21,430 bases of DNA, from NCBI GenBank assembly GCA_035518875.1, contig DATIXD010000243.1, forward strand, positions 1 to 21,430, in the 5' to 3' direction. Shown here in pieces: positions 16,248 to 21,430 of this stretch (position 1 is the stretch's first letter; the number at the start of each line of letters is the position of its first letter). The notes beneath the pieces were generated by a model. The model saw nothing but the letters and a program-made list of their open reading frames with translations, did not search any database and was not told the DNA's origin. The stretch is from DATIXD01 sp035518875. GTDB lineage: Bacteria > Pseudomonadota > Gammaproteobacteria > Methylococcales > Methylococcaceae. A program made the translations under genes and the position numbers.

Positions 16248-17132
16248 GTGCAGGATACAGCGAGAGGCATACTATACCTAGTGGCGACGCCGATCGGCAA
16301 TCTGGCCGATTTCAGCTTCCGCGCCGTCGAGACTTTGCAAAAGGTCGATTTGATCGCCGCCGAGGACACCCGCCACAGCCGCCCGTTGCTGGATCGTTAT
16401 GGTATCGCTAAGCCGACGGTCGCGCTGCATGAATATAATGAGGCCGCGACTGCGCCGCGGCTGATCGATCGGCTGGTCAGGGGCGAATCGGTGGCGCTGA
16501 TCTCGGATGCCGGCACGCCCCTGATCAACGACCCCGGCTTTCCGCTCGTGCGGCTCGCACGCGAGCGGGGCATCCGGGTAACGCCGGTTCCGGGGCCCTG
16601 CGCGATGGTCGCCGCCCTTTCCGCCTCCGGCCTGCCCTGTGACCGCTTCGCCTTCGAAGGCTTTCCGCCTCGCACTGGCGCTGCGCGCAGAAGCCATCTG
16701 AAGACGCTTTTGGACGATCAAAGAACGCTGATTTTTTACGAATCCAGCCACCGCGTGCTCGAATTCGCGAAGGACATCGCCGCAGTTTTTCCTAAGGAAC
16801 GCCCCCTCGTCATTGCCAGGGAGTTGACCAAGCGGTACGAGACCATCGTCCGGACCGCGGCAGGCGAGGCGAGTGCTCTCATCGAAGCCGACCCCGACAT
16901 GTGCAAGGGCGAGTTCATCATCCTGATACAAGGTGCACCGACAACCAAGGCACGGAACGAATTGACCCCCGACCAAACTCGGATTCTCGAGTTGCTGCTA
17001 GCGGAAGTCTCGGTGAAAACCGCTGCCGCCCTGACGGCAAAAATCACCGGCGCGCGCAAGGATGTCGCTTACCGGGCGGCGCTGAGAATAGCGGAAGAGC
17101 GGAGCCCGGTGTTTCCGGAACGACTTAGTTAG
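16248..17132 (+). CDS. rsmI: 16S rRNA (cytidine-2'-O)-methyltransferase RsmI
   Basis: RsmI methylates the ribose of C1402 in 16S rRNA, tuning the P site. Tetrapyrrole-methylase-like motifs are present: LYLVATPIGNLADFSFRA, DLIAAEDTRHSRPLL, LISDAGTPLINDPGF, VTPVPGPCAMVAALSASGL, FYESSHRV and ELTKRYE. I place the start at the GTG at 16248, preceded by an AGAGG motif (around 16238), giving 294 residues, close to E. coli. An ATG at 16206 or TTG at 16200 would add 14-16 residues and overlap the lpoA start. The last 8 bases overlap the end of the convergent gene at 17125. Confidence 0.93.
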   Translation: MQDTARGILYLVATPIGNLADFSFRAVETLQKVDLIAAEDTRHSRPLLDRYGIAKPTVALHEYNEAATAPRLIDRLVRGESVALISDAGTPLINDPGFPLVRLARERGIRVTPVPGPCAMVAALSASGLPCDRFAFEGFPPRTGAARRSHLKTLLDDQRTLIFYESSHRVLEFAKDIAAVFPKERPLVIARELTKRYETIVRTAAGEASALIEADPDMCKGEFIILIQGAPTTKARNELTPDQTRILELLLAEVSVKTAAALTAKITGARKDVAYRAALRIAEERSPVFPERLS

Positions 17133-17574
17133 GGCGGTCCGGACGCTCGGACTGGCGCAAGGGCGCCCCCTGCTGTAACGACTGTCCCGAAGTCTTCTTC
17201 TTGTGAACGTCCGAAGTGAGCTTCGCCACCATGTCGTCCCAAGAGGCGTACTCCCTGAACTCGGGATCACCGCTGGCGATCTTGATGTCGACCTCATGCC
17301 TGGCCAACTCAATGACTTGCTCCGGCTCCAGCCCGTCGACAGCCTTGGCGAATGCTTCCGGTCCTTCCTCGGACTTGATTTTTTCCAGAATGCCGAACGC
17401 GGTATCGAAGCGGTTGCGGTCGTTCGTGGACATAGAACGTCTGACCTGCATCGCCGACTTCTTCAGTTGCGCGGTGGACGAGCCGTTAATCTCATGACCA
17501 CTCTGCATGCGCATCAACGCGGGGAAAAAATAGATGATGGCGAGAATCGCCATGATAGCGGCCATAATTTTCAT
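17125..17574 (-). CDS. Uncharacterised small protein with N-terminal membrane anchor
   Basis: I do not recognise this 149-residue protein with confidence. It has an N-terminal hydrophobic helix (IMAAIMAILAIIYFFPALM), probably an uncleaved anchor, then a soluble helical domain (INGSSTAQLKKSAMQVRRSM, RFDTAFGILEKIKSEEGPEAF, EPEQVIELARHEVDIKIASG) and a polar C-terminal tail. The pattern of a Ser-rich turn followed by helices recalls DUF6694-type lipoproteins, but there is no lipobox Cys and the likeness is tentative. The ATG at 17574 has a clear GGAGA about eight bases upstream; the open frame before it is not coding. It is convergent with rsmI and diverges from the lipoprotein gene at 17711. Confidence 0.75.
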   Translation of the reverse strand: MKIMAAIMAILAIIYFFPALMRMQSGHEINGSSTAQLKKSAMQVRRSMSTNDRNRFDTAFGILEKIKSEEGPEAFAKAVDGLEPEQVIELARHEVDIKIASGDPEFREYASWDDMVAKLTSDVHKKKTSGQSLQQGAPLRQSERPDRPN

Positions 17575-17605
17575 TCGGTGATCTCCAGACGGTTTGCCAA
17601 TGGGC

Positions 17606-17611
17606 ATTATA
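17606..17611 (-). promoter_or_regulatory. -10 element upstream of the 17125-17574 gene
   Basis: The minus strand reads a perfect TATAAT, 31 bases before the ATG at 17574. A TTGCGA lies only 11 bases upstream, too close for a -35, and nothing better sits at 16-18 bases. On the plus strand a TAAAAT at 17653-17658 could be the -10 of the divergent lipoprotein gene, also without a good -35. Positions 17575-17710 hold nothing else I can identify. Confidence 0.45.
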
Positions 17612-17710
17612 ATTAGAAAAAGTCGCAACGCTCGATTCGACCGGCGAGAAGCTAAAATGTTCGGACTGCGGTGCCAACACAAACCCAATCGGTAGACGAG
17701 GGGCATGATG

Positions 17711-18097
17711 ATGAAAAAGATAGGATTGGTCTGTTTATGCCTGGCGGCGACAGCTTGTAGCCATGACCTCGGCCTCATGAAAATGGAGGATACATTAGCC
17801 AGCTACGGCTCGGCGATCCGTTGGGGGCTGTTCGAGAAAGCTGCGGACTTCCAAGAACCCCAGAACAGAACCCGGCTCGATCTCGGCTATCTGAAAAACA
17901 TCCACGTCACCTCCTACGATCCCGTCTATCGCCAGGAGCACAAAGGCAGCAACTTCCTGAGACAAACCGTGGAAATCCGCTATTACCAGGAGCAGACTGG
18001 CGTCGAGAAAACCATCACCGACCGCCAGAGTTGGCGCTACGACAAGGAAAGGGGCGAATGGCTGCTGATGTCCAAACTGCCGGATTTCAAACCTTGA
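17711..18097 (+). CDS. Uncharacterised small lipoprotein
   Basis: This is a predicted lipoprotein of 128 residues. The signal peptide is MKKIGLVCLCLAATAC, with the acylated Cys at about 16. The mature part starts SHDLGLMKMEDTLASYGSAIRWG and has a mixed alpha/beta look (VEIRYYQEQTGVEKTITDRQSWRYDKERGEWLLMSKLPDF). This is a compact fold reminiscent of NTF2-like or similar small periplasmic domains, but I cannot name a family. Three ATG codons run in a row (17705, 17708, 17711). The GAGGGG motif at 17698-17703 is best spaced for the third, so I use that one. The gene ends 45 bases before rnpB, whose promoter occupies that gap. Confidence 0.8.
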   Translation: MKKIGLVCLCLAATACSHDLGLMKMEDTLASYGSAIRWGLFEKAADFQEPQNRTRLDLGYLKNIHVTSYDPVYRQEHKGSNFLRQTVEIRYYQEQTGVEKTITDRQSWRYDKERGEWLLMSKLPDFKP

Positions 18098-18107
18098 ACC
18101 GCCCGGC

Positions 18108-18136
18108 TGGTCAAGGCTGCATCGAATCGGTACACT
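18108..18136 (+). promoter_or_regulatory. Predicted rnpB promoter
   Basis: TGGTCA (18108-18113) and TACACT (18131-18136) are separated by 17 bases, a sigma-70 layout. Six bases after the -10 lies G18143, which matches the expected 5' end of the RNase P RNA. The promoter sits in the 45-base gap after the lipoprotein gene. Confidence 0.6.
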
Positions 18137-18142
18137 GGTCCC

Positions 18143-18524
18143 GAGTCGGCTAGACAGTCGCTGTCCGAAACCGGTTTGCGCCGTTTCGGAGGGAGGAAAG
18201 TCCGGGCTCCGCAGGGCAGGGCGCCAGGTAACGCCTGGGAGGCGCGAGCCTACGGAAAGTGCCACAGAAAATATACCGCCTTGCTTTCTTAAGGAAAGTG
18301 AGGTAAGGGTGAAATGGTGCGGTAAGAGCGCACCGCGCCCCCGGCAACGGGGGTGGCAGGGTAAACCCCGCCCGGAGCAAGACCAAATAGGGGGGCAATG
18401 GGTTCCTGAACCCAGACGTGCGGCCCGCACGGCCCCCGGGTAGGTTGCTTGAGGCGCGCGGCGACGCACGCCCCAGATGAATGACTGTCCCAGACAGAAC
18501 CCGGCTTATCGGCCGACTCACTTC
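18143..18524 (+). ncRNA. rnpB: RNase P RNA, bacterial class A
   Basis: This is the catalytic RNA of RNase P, which removes 5' leaders from pre-tRNAs. It is recognised by conserved core blocks: AGACAGTCGC near the 5' end, GAGGAAAGTCCGGGCTCC, GGTAACGCCTGG, GGTAAGGGTGAAA, GCGGTAAGAGCGCACC, GGAGCAAGACCAAATAGG, GGGTAGG, and ATGACTGTCC with ACAGAACCCGGCTTATC at the 3' end. P1 closes the molecule by an exact pairing of GAGTCGGC (18143-18150) with GCCGACTC (18512-18519). P3 is short (CCGAAAC/GTTTCGG). L15 carries an extra hairpin at 18399-18414, described under findings. The 3' end at about 18524 is estimated by comparison with E. coli. Confidence 0.97.
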
Positions 18525-18534
18525 TGCTTTCTCA

Positions 18535-18560
18535 AAGGGCGAACAGCCCTCTTTCGCCCG
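18535..18560 (+). terminator. Possible rnpB terminator with two alternative stems
   Basis: AAAGGGC (18534-18540) can pair with GCCCTcTTT (18546-18554) around a GAACA loop, giving an A-rich/T-rich stem soon after the rnpB 3' end. The same bases can instead form GGGCGAA/TTCGCCC (7 perfect pairs, 18537-18559). There is no long T-run, so termination is likely but not certain. Confidence 0.4.
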
Positions 18561-18591
18561 ACTTGGTTGTGGGAAAAATTACCATCAATCA

Positions 18592-18704
18592 GCATGCTCG
18601 GCCGCTTATGGTAAGCGGTCATGCATTCAGTTATGCTTTCTCATGTTTAGGCGTGGATTGGCACCGTGGCTGAGCAAGACGGCTTTGCCAATCATCGAAT
18701 CCAC
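18592..18704 (+). other. Structured intergenic region: two inverted-repeat hairpins
   Basis: The first hairpin is CCGCTTA/TAAGCGG (18602-18608 with 18612-18618, loop TGG). It is extended by GCATG 18592-18596 pairing with CATGC 18620-18624. The second is GATTGGCA/TGCCAATC (18656-18663 with 18686-18693), with an inner CCGT/ACGG helix. The same region can also pair GTGGATT 18653-18659 with AATCCAC 18698-18704, which excludes part of the first pairing. It lies between rnpB and the zinc-ribbon gene and ends 17 bases before its ATG. No function is assigned. Confidence 0.5.
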
Positions 18705-18721
18705 ATGAGGCGAGGCAGTAA

Positions 18722-19009
18722 ATGTATTGTCGTTATTGCGGAAAACAGGTTAAGGACAAGGCGATTGTCTGCACCGGTTGCGGTCGCCCGGTCGACGTGC
18801 CCGGCAGCTTGATGTCGACAGCCGGCAAGGGTTGGGGTTTTTGGATGATGGTGGCGCTGGTCGTTGCAAGCTTTGTGTTTCCGCCCGTTGGCTTCGTGTT
18901 CGGCGTCAAAGGTTTGATGGACGCGCACAAGAAGGCGCAAGCATCGGCGCTGCTGACGGTTGCCATTTTCATGTCGCTGATTTGGCTGGCCCTCATCCTG
19001 GGCTTATAA
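18722..19009 (+). CDS. Small zinc-ribbon membrane protein
   Basis: The 95-residue protein opens with a zinc ribbon, four cysteines in two CxxC knuckles (MYCRYCGKQV with C3 and C6; VCTGCGRPV with C17 and C20). After it come two membrane spans (WMMVALVVASFVFPPVGFVFG and LLTVAIFMSLIWLALIL) joined by a short basic loop (DAHKKAQ). Such ribbon-plus-membrane proteins are common in bacteria and mostly uncharacterised. The ribbon probably faces the cytoplasm and may bind a protein partner or nucleic acid; this is inference. A GAGG motif about seven bases before the ATG supports the start. The folded stretch at 18592-18704 would form its leader if transcription starts upstream. Confidence 0.85.
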   Translation: MYCRYCGKQVKDKAIVCTGCGRPVDVPGSLMSTAGKGWGFWMMVALVVASFVFPPVGFVFGVKGLMDAHKKAQASALLTVAIFMSLIWLALILGL

Positions 19010-19113
19010 GCGCGAGGCCGCTAATCTGCGAGCTTTCCGAATGGCGTCGACTCGGGGCAGGCGTCCTAAGGGTTTCTTCCATTCATTTCACCTCATCCCT
19101 CGAGATGTAGCCT

Positions 19114-20025
19114 TCAACCGCCGTTCAGGCAGTTGAGGGTCTTTTGGTCGATGATTTTCCCCGAACCGAGACATTCCTTGACCGATCTCTTGAAGCGAGC
19201 AGCAGGCTCCGCGGCGTTCTCTCGCAGGCCAGACCGACCGTCTTGCTCCAAGGGCCGATCGTAGCTGAGGATCAGGCTGCCGTCCTGTTGCGTCATGTGT
19301 AAAAGCGCCAGAACGTTCATGCCTAGCAGGGCGAAATCTTCCTGCATGCTGGGGTTGATCACCGCCTCCACGTCGCGGATCTGGATCGGGCCGATGGATA
19401 GGCTGTCCAGGGTGGTTGCATAGTGCGTGATCAGGCCGCCGGCGGTCCTAAACTGCATGGGTCTGCCGCTTTTCAGGCCGATCTGTTTGGCGATTCTTTC
19501 AGGCACCACCACGATGCTCGCTCCCGTATCCGCCAACAGTTTGACGTTCTTCTGATTGATCATGCCCAAGCCGACATAATTGCCGCCCCTATCCCGGTTA
19601 AAGGTGACTTTCACTGACGTGTCCGGTTTAGCTGGCTTGTCCGCCTGTCCCATTGCCTCCTCGTCGGGTTGAACGCGAGCAGGTGGTTGAGGGCTCTCTG
19701 CTGCGGCTGCGGGCTGGCTCCGGCTAACCGGAAGAATCCGAGGGGGTTCGTCGCTTGGAGCGTTCACCCCAGCTTCCGCGCCCAATGGCGTCGTCGCGAC
19801 GGGTTCGGGCCGAGGCGTGTCCCCGCGCGGCCGGTAGCGGTCGAATGCTGCCGCGACGGCTATGGCCATGATTAACCAAAGGAAGACGGTCTTCAACGAG
19901 AGGGACGAGGGCGGGCGGGAATGGCGGTCGGCGATCCGTTGATAGCTATAGCTACCCCGCTTGCGGGTGGTGGGGGGGGCATGGCGGTCTTGGGGTTCCA
20001 CTGCAATTTGCTCCTCTGGCTCCAT
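19114..20025 (-). CDS. Membrane-anchored retropepsin-like aspartic protease (clan AA family)
   Basis: The 303-residue protein has a polar N-terminus, one membrane span (LKTVFLWLIMAIAVAAAF, about 45-62) and a Pro/Ala-rich linker. A single retropepsin-like domain then begins VKVTFNRDRGGNYVGLGMINQ. The catalytic Asp is in LLADTGASIVVVPERIAKQIGL; the flap-like FRTAGGLITHYATTLDSLSIG and the LLGMNVLALL helix match the bacterial TIGR02281-type group. One Asp per chain means an active enzyme must dimerise. The domain should lie in the periplasm, and no substrate is known. I use the ATG at 20025; the frame stays open to 20163, but the extra 46 residues look non-coding. A C-terminal extension of about 50 residues carries two Cys (KECLGSGK, LNCLNGG), possibly a disulfide. 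Confidence 0.85.
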   Translation of the reverse strand: MEPEEQIAVEPQDRHAPPTTRKRGSYSYQRIADRHSRPPSSLSLKTVFLWLIMAIAVAAAFDRYRPRGDTPRPEPVATTPLGAEAGVNAPSDEPPRILPVSRSQPAAAAESPQPPARVQPDEEAMGQADKPAKPDTSVKVTFNRDRGGNYVGLGMINQKNVKLLADTGASIVVVPERIAKQIGLKSGRPMQFRTAGGLITHYATTLDSLSIGPIQIRDVEAVINPSMQEDFALLGMNVLALLHMTQQDGSLILSYDRPLEQDGRSGLRENAAEPAARFKRSVKECLGSGKIIDQKTLNCLNGG

Positions 20026-20034
20026 TGCGCCAAG

Positions 20035-20040
20035 AGTATA
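20035..20040 (-). promoter_or_regulatory. -10-like element directly before the aspartic protease ATG
   Basis: The minus strand reads TATACT with nine bases to the ATG at 20025. If used, transcription would begin almost at the start codon and give a leaderless or near-leaderless mRNA. No clear -35 is present and no ribosome binding site is visible. Confidence 0.3.
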
Positions 20041-20224
20041 GCCGCTGTGCGCCGGCTGTTCCGAAGATAACCGTTCGCGCCTCCCTTCGTTGCCGGGAGT
20101 GGATCGCGGCCACCGAGACACCCCGCACTCCTTCCCAGTAAGCCAGGCCGCGGGTTCCCACATTGCCGACGGTCTTCTAAACCCTGACCTGCTCCGCCTG
20201 AGAAGAAAGGGGGCGAGAATGGTT

Positions 20225-20301
20225 ACTCCCGAAGTTAATACCGGGAGTTCGCCAAGGTCGGTGTAGCGCGCTTGTGAAAACGCCCGCGCAAGGATTATGC
20301 T
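20225..20301 (+). promoter_or_regulatory. Inverted repeat and sigma-70 promoter upstream of DUF2231 gene
   Basis: TTGTGA (20272-20277) and TATGCT (20296-20301) are 18 bases apart and end 32 bases before the ATG at 20334, a plausible sigma-70 promoter. An exact 7-base inverted repeat, ACTCCCG (20225-20231) with CGGGAGT (20242-20248), lies 23 bases upstream of the -35, where an activator could bind. The whole 308-base gap 20026-20333 separates the divergent protease and DUF2231 genes; I see no gene in it. Confidence 0.5.
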
Positions 20302-20333
20302 CTAGGCTCCCGAATCTTCCTTTAGCCCGGTGC

Positions 20334-20897
20334 ATGATGGATTTCATCCCTCAGTTTTTCCCCGGTTTAGGCGCGATAGCCAATATCCACCCGCTGATGG
20401 TGCATTTCCCGATCGCCCTGCTGTGCACATTTTTCGTGCTGGAGTTGCTCGCGATCTTCAGCCGCAAGAATGAGAATCTGGAGATCGCTTCCGTTTGGCT
20501 ACTGTATCTCGGCACGCTCGGCGCCTTTGCAGCAGTCGCCGCGGGTTTGTGGGCCGAGGCCACGGTTCCCCACGCCGACGAGCTGCACGCCGTCATTGAA
20601 AAGCATGAGAAATTCGGGTTTGCGGTATTGTCGATCGCCATAGTCCTATCGGTGTGGCGGTTGACCAACAGCGGCTATTTTTCCAGGCCAGGCCGGATCG
20701 TTTTTCGCCTATTGGCTTTCGTCATGGTGCTCACGATGGTTCTGGGCGCGGATCTGGGCGGTTTGCTGGTGTACCGATACGGCGTAGCCACATGGACAGG
20801 GGAGACGCAGGCTGGACGTCAACATCATGACGTGGCAGGTATGCATGGGCATGATGCGGAGAACGCGTTTATGGAGGCGGGCCACCGTCATGATTGA
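20334..20897 (+). CDS. DUF2231 family membrane protein with His-rich tail
   Basis: This integral membrane protein of 187 residues has about four spans. The DUF2231 signature is at the N-terminus (ANIHPLMVHFPIALL), followed by helices around LLYLGTLGAFAAVAAGLWA, FAVLSIAIVLSVWRL and FRLLAFVMVLTMVLGADLGGLLVY. Conserved His residues in the membrane-proximal HPLMVHF and PHADELHAVIEKHEKFG could bind heme or metal. The function of the family is not established. The C-terminal tail beyond the last span is His-rich (RQHHD, MHGHD, GHRHD), suggesting metal binding. ATGs at 20334 and 20337 are both possible; the GTG at 20274 is rejected because it overlaps the -35 element. Confidence 0.85.
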   Translation: MMDFIPQFFPGLGAIANIHPLMVHFPIALLCTFFVLELLAIFSRKNENLEIASVWLLYLGTLGAFAAVAAGLWAEATVPHADELHAVIEKHEKFGFAVLSIAIVLSVWRLTNSGYFSRPGRIVFRLLAFVMVLTMVLGADLGGLLVYRYGVATWTGETQAGRQHHDVAGMHGHDAENAFMEAGHRHD

Positions 20898-20995
20898 TTC
20901 AACCGTCGCGGACCGATAACTGTCGGCTCTGCGGCCAAGGGGCTGGCCCATTCAATTTTCACACGATGCGAGACTATCACCATCAGGAGGTCGCT

Positions 20996-21430
20996 ATGCC
21001 ACTCAAGCAATCCTTTAGCGCGCGTCAAGGCGCGCGAATCGGTCTGATCATCGGCGCATGGCTGGGGTTGTCGAGCACCGGTCTCGCCGCCGGCGACTGT
21101 TGGCTGGAGGTTTACGAGAAAACCAATTTCGAGGGCGCACACGTCCGCATCGACGGTCCCGCCGAGTTGGCCAGTTTACGCAGCCTGAACGGCGAAAACT
21201 GGAGCGGTCGCATCGAGAGTCTGATCGTGGGGCCCAAGGCGCAAATTCTGGCGTTCCGCAATGAGAGCTTTAAGGAGGAAAAAATCGCCCAGCCCTATCA
21301 CGGCGAGGCGATCAAAGCCTGGGGGGAGAAGCCCGAGATGCACAGCGAGCAGGAAATCACCTTCGGTGCCGGCAAAAAGGAGCACCATCTGGGCGAGTTG
21401 AATTTCCACCAAAACATCAATTCGTTGAAG
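20996..21430 (+). CDS. Secreted beta/gamma-crystallin-like protein, N-terminal part
   Basis: The gene runs off the window end with the frame open (145 residues seen). A strong AGGAGG at 20985-20990, five bases before the ATG, fixes the start. A signal peptide (ARIGLIIGAWLGLSSTGLAA) with likely cleavage before GDC is followed by a beta/gamma-crystallin-like repeat: CWLEVYEKTNFEGAHVRIDGP, then LRSLNGENWSGRIESLIVGPKA. A second, more divergent repeat seems to end at LGELNFHQNINSLK. Microbial crystallin domains often bind calcium through N/D-x-S/T-S motifs; the motif is not clear here. The protein should be periplasmic or exported, perhaps through Sec. The assignment rests on pattern only. Confidence 0.75.
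   Translation, partial: MPLKQSFSARQGARIGLIIGAWLGLSSTGLAAGDCWLEVYEKTNFEGAHVRIDGPAELASLRSLNGENWSGRIESLIVGPKAQILAFRNESFKEEKIAQPYHGEAIKAWGEKPEMHSEQEITFGAGKKEHHLGELNFHQNINSLK

Noticed and set aside
17575..17778. N-terminal extension of the 17125 gene by 68 residues
   Set aside because: A strong ribosome binding site and a membrane anchor support the ATG at 17574, and the extension would cover the divergent promoter region.
1..21430. CRISPR array, prophage, integron or toxin-antitoxin system
   Set aside because: I saw no regularly spaced direct repeats, integrase, phage structural genes or paired small toxin/antitoxin genes.

Overview
This window is chromosomal DNA from a GC-rich gammaproteobacterium. 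Three gene orders support this: pilU-pilT divergent from yggS-proC-yggT; rsmI divergent from lpoA-yraN-diaA; and a class A RNase P RNA close to rsmI. The overall look (high GC, a sigma-54 type promoter, type IV pilus retraction motors) would fit a methanotroph-like lineage such as Methylococcales. That placement is an impression, not something the sequence proves. Most of the window is ordinary core-genome content.

Left edge (1-685): the 3' part of a group II intron, with the C-terminal half of its reverse transcriptase/maturase and recognisable RNA domains V and VI. The intron ends 36 bp past the stop codon of a SAM hydrolase (DUF62) gene on the other strand. Positions 722-3523, minus strand: a DUF2726 membrane-anchored protein, tatA, tatB, tatC and the SAM hydrolase, possibly one transcript. 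A well-spaced sigma-54 type promoter lies ahead of DUF2726. Positions 3765-5949, minus: pilT then pilU, the type IV pilus retraction ATPases. Positions 6047-8198, plus: yggS, proC and yggT, closely packed.

Centre: a free-standing dynamin-like GTPase (8391-10364), then trmB (minus) and nadC (plus), which diverge from each other. A tightly coupled minus-strand operon, lpoA-yraN-diaA-FAD-linked oxidase (16207 down to 11954), converges on nadC and overlaps its end. rsmI leaves divergently from lpoA across only about 40 bp.

Right part: two small uncharacterised envelope proteins diverge from a 130-bp promoter region (17125-18097). They are followed by rnpB (18143-18524) with a promoter I can place and an extra hairpin in its L15 region. 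Then come a structured intergenic stretch, a small zinc-ribbon membrane protein, a membrane-anchored retropepsin-like aspartic protease (minus), a DUF2231 membrane protein with a His-rich tail, and the start of a secreted beta/gamma-crystallin-like protein cut by the window end.

I found no tRNA, rRNA, CRISPR array, prophage or complete insertion sequence. I did not find a clear multi-gene novel system. The best leads are the sigma-54 promoter at DUF2726/tat, the L15 hairpin of the RNase P RNA, the folded region after rnpB, and the orphan dynamin-like GTPase.
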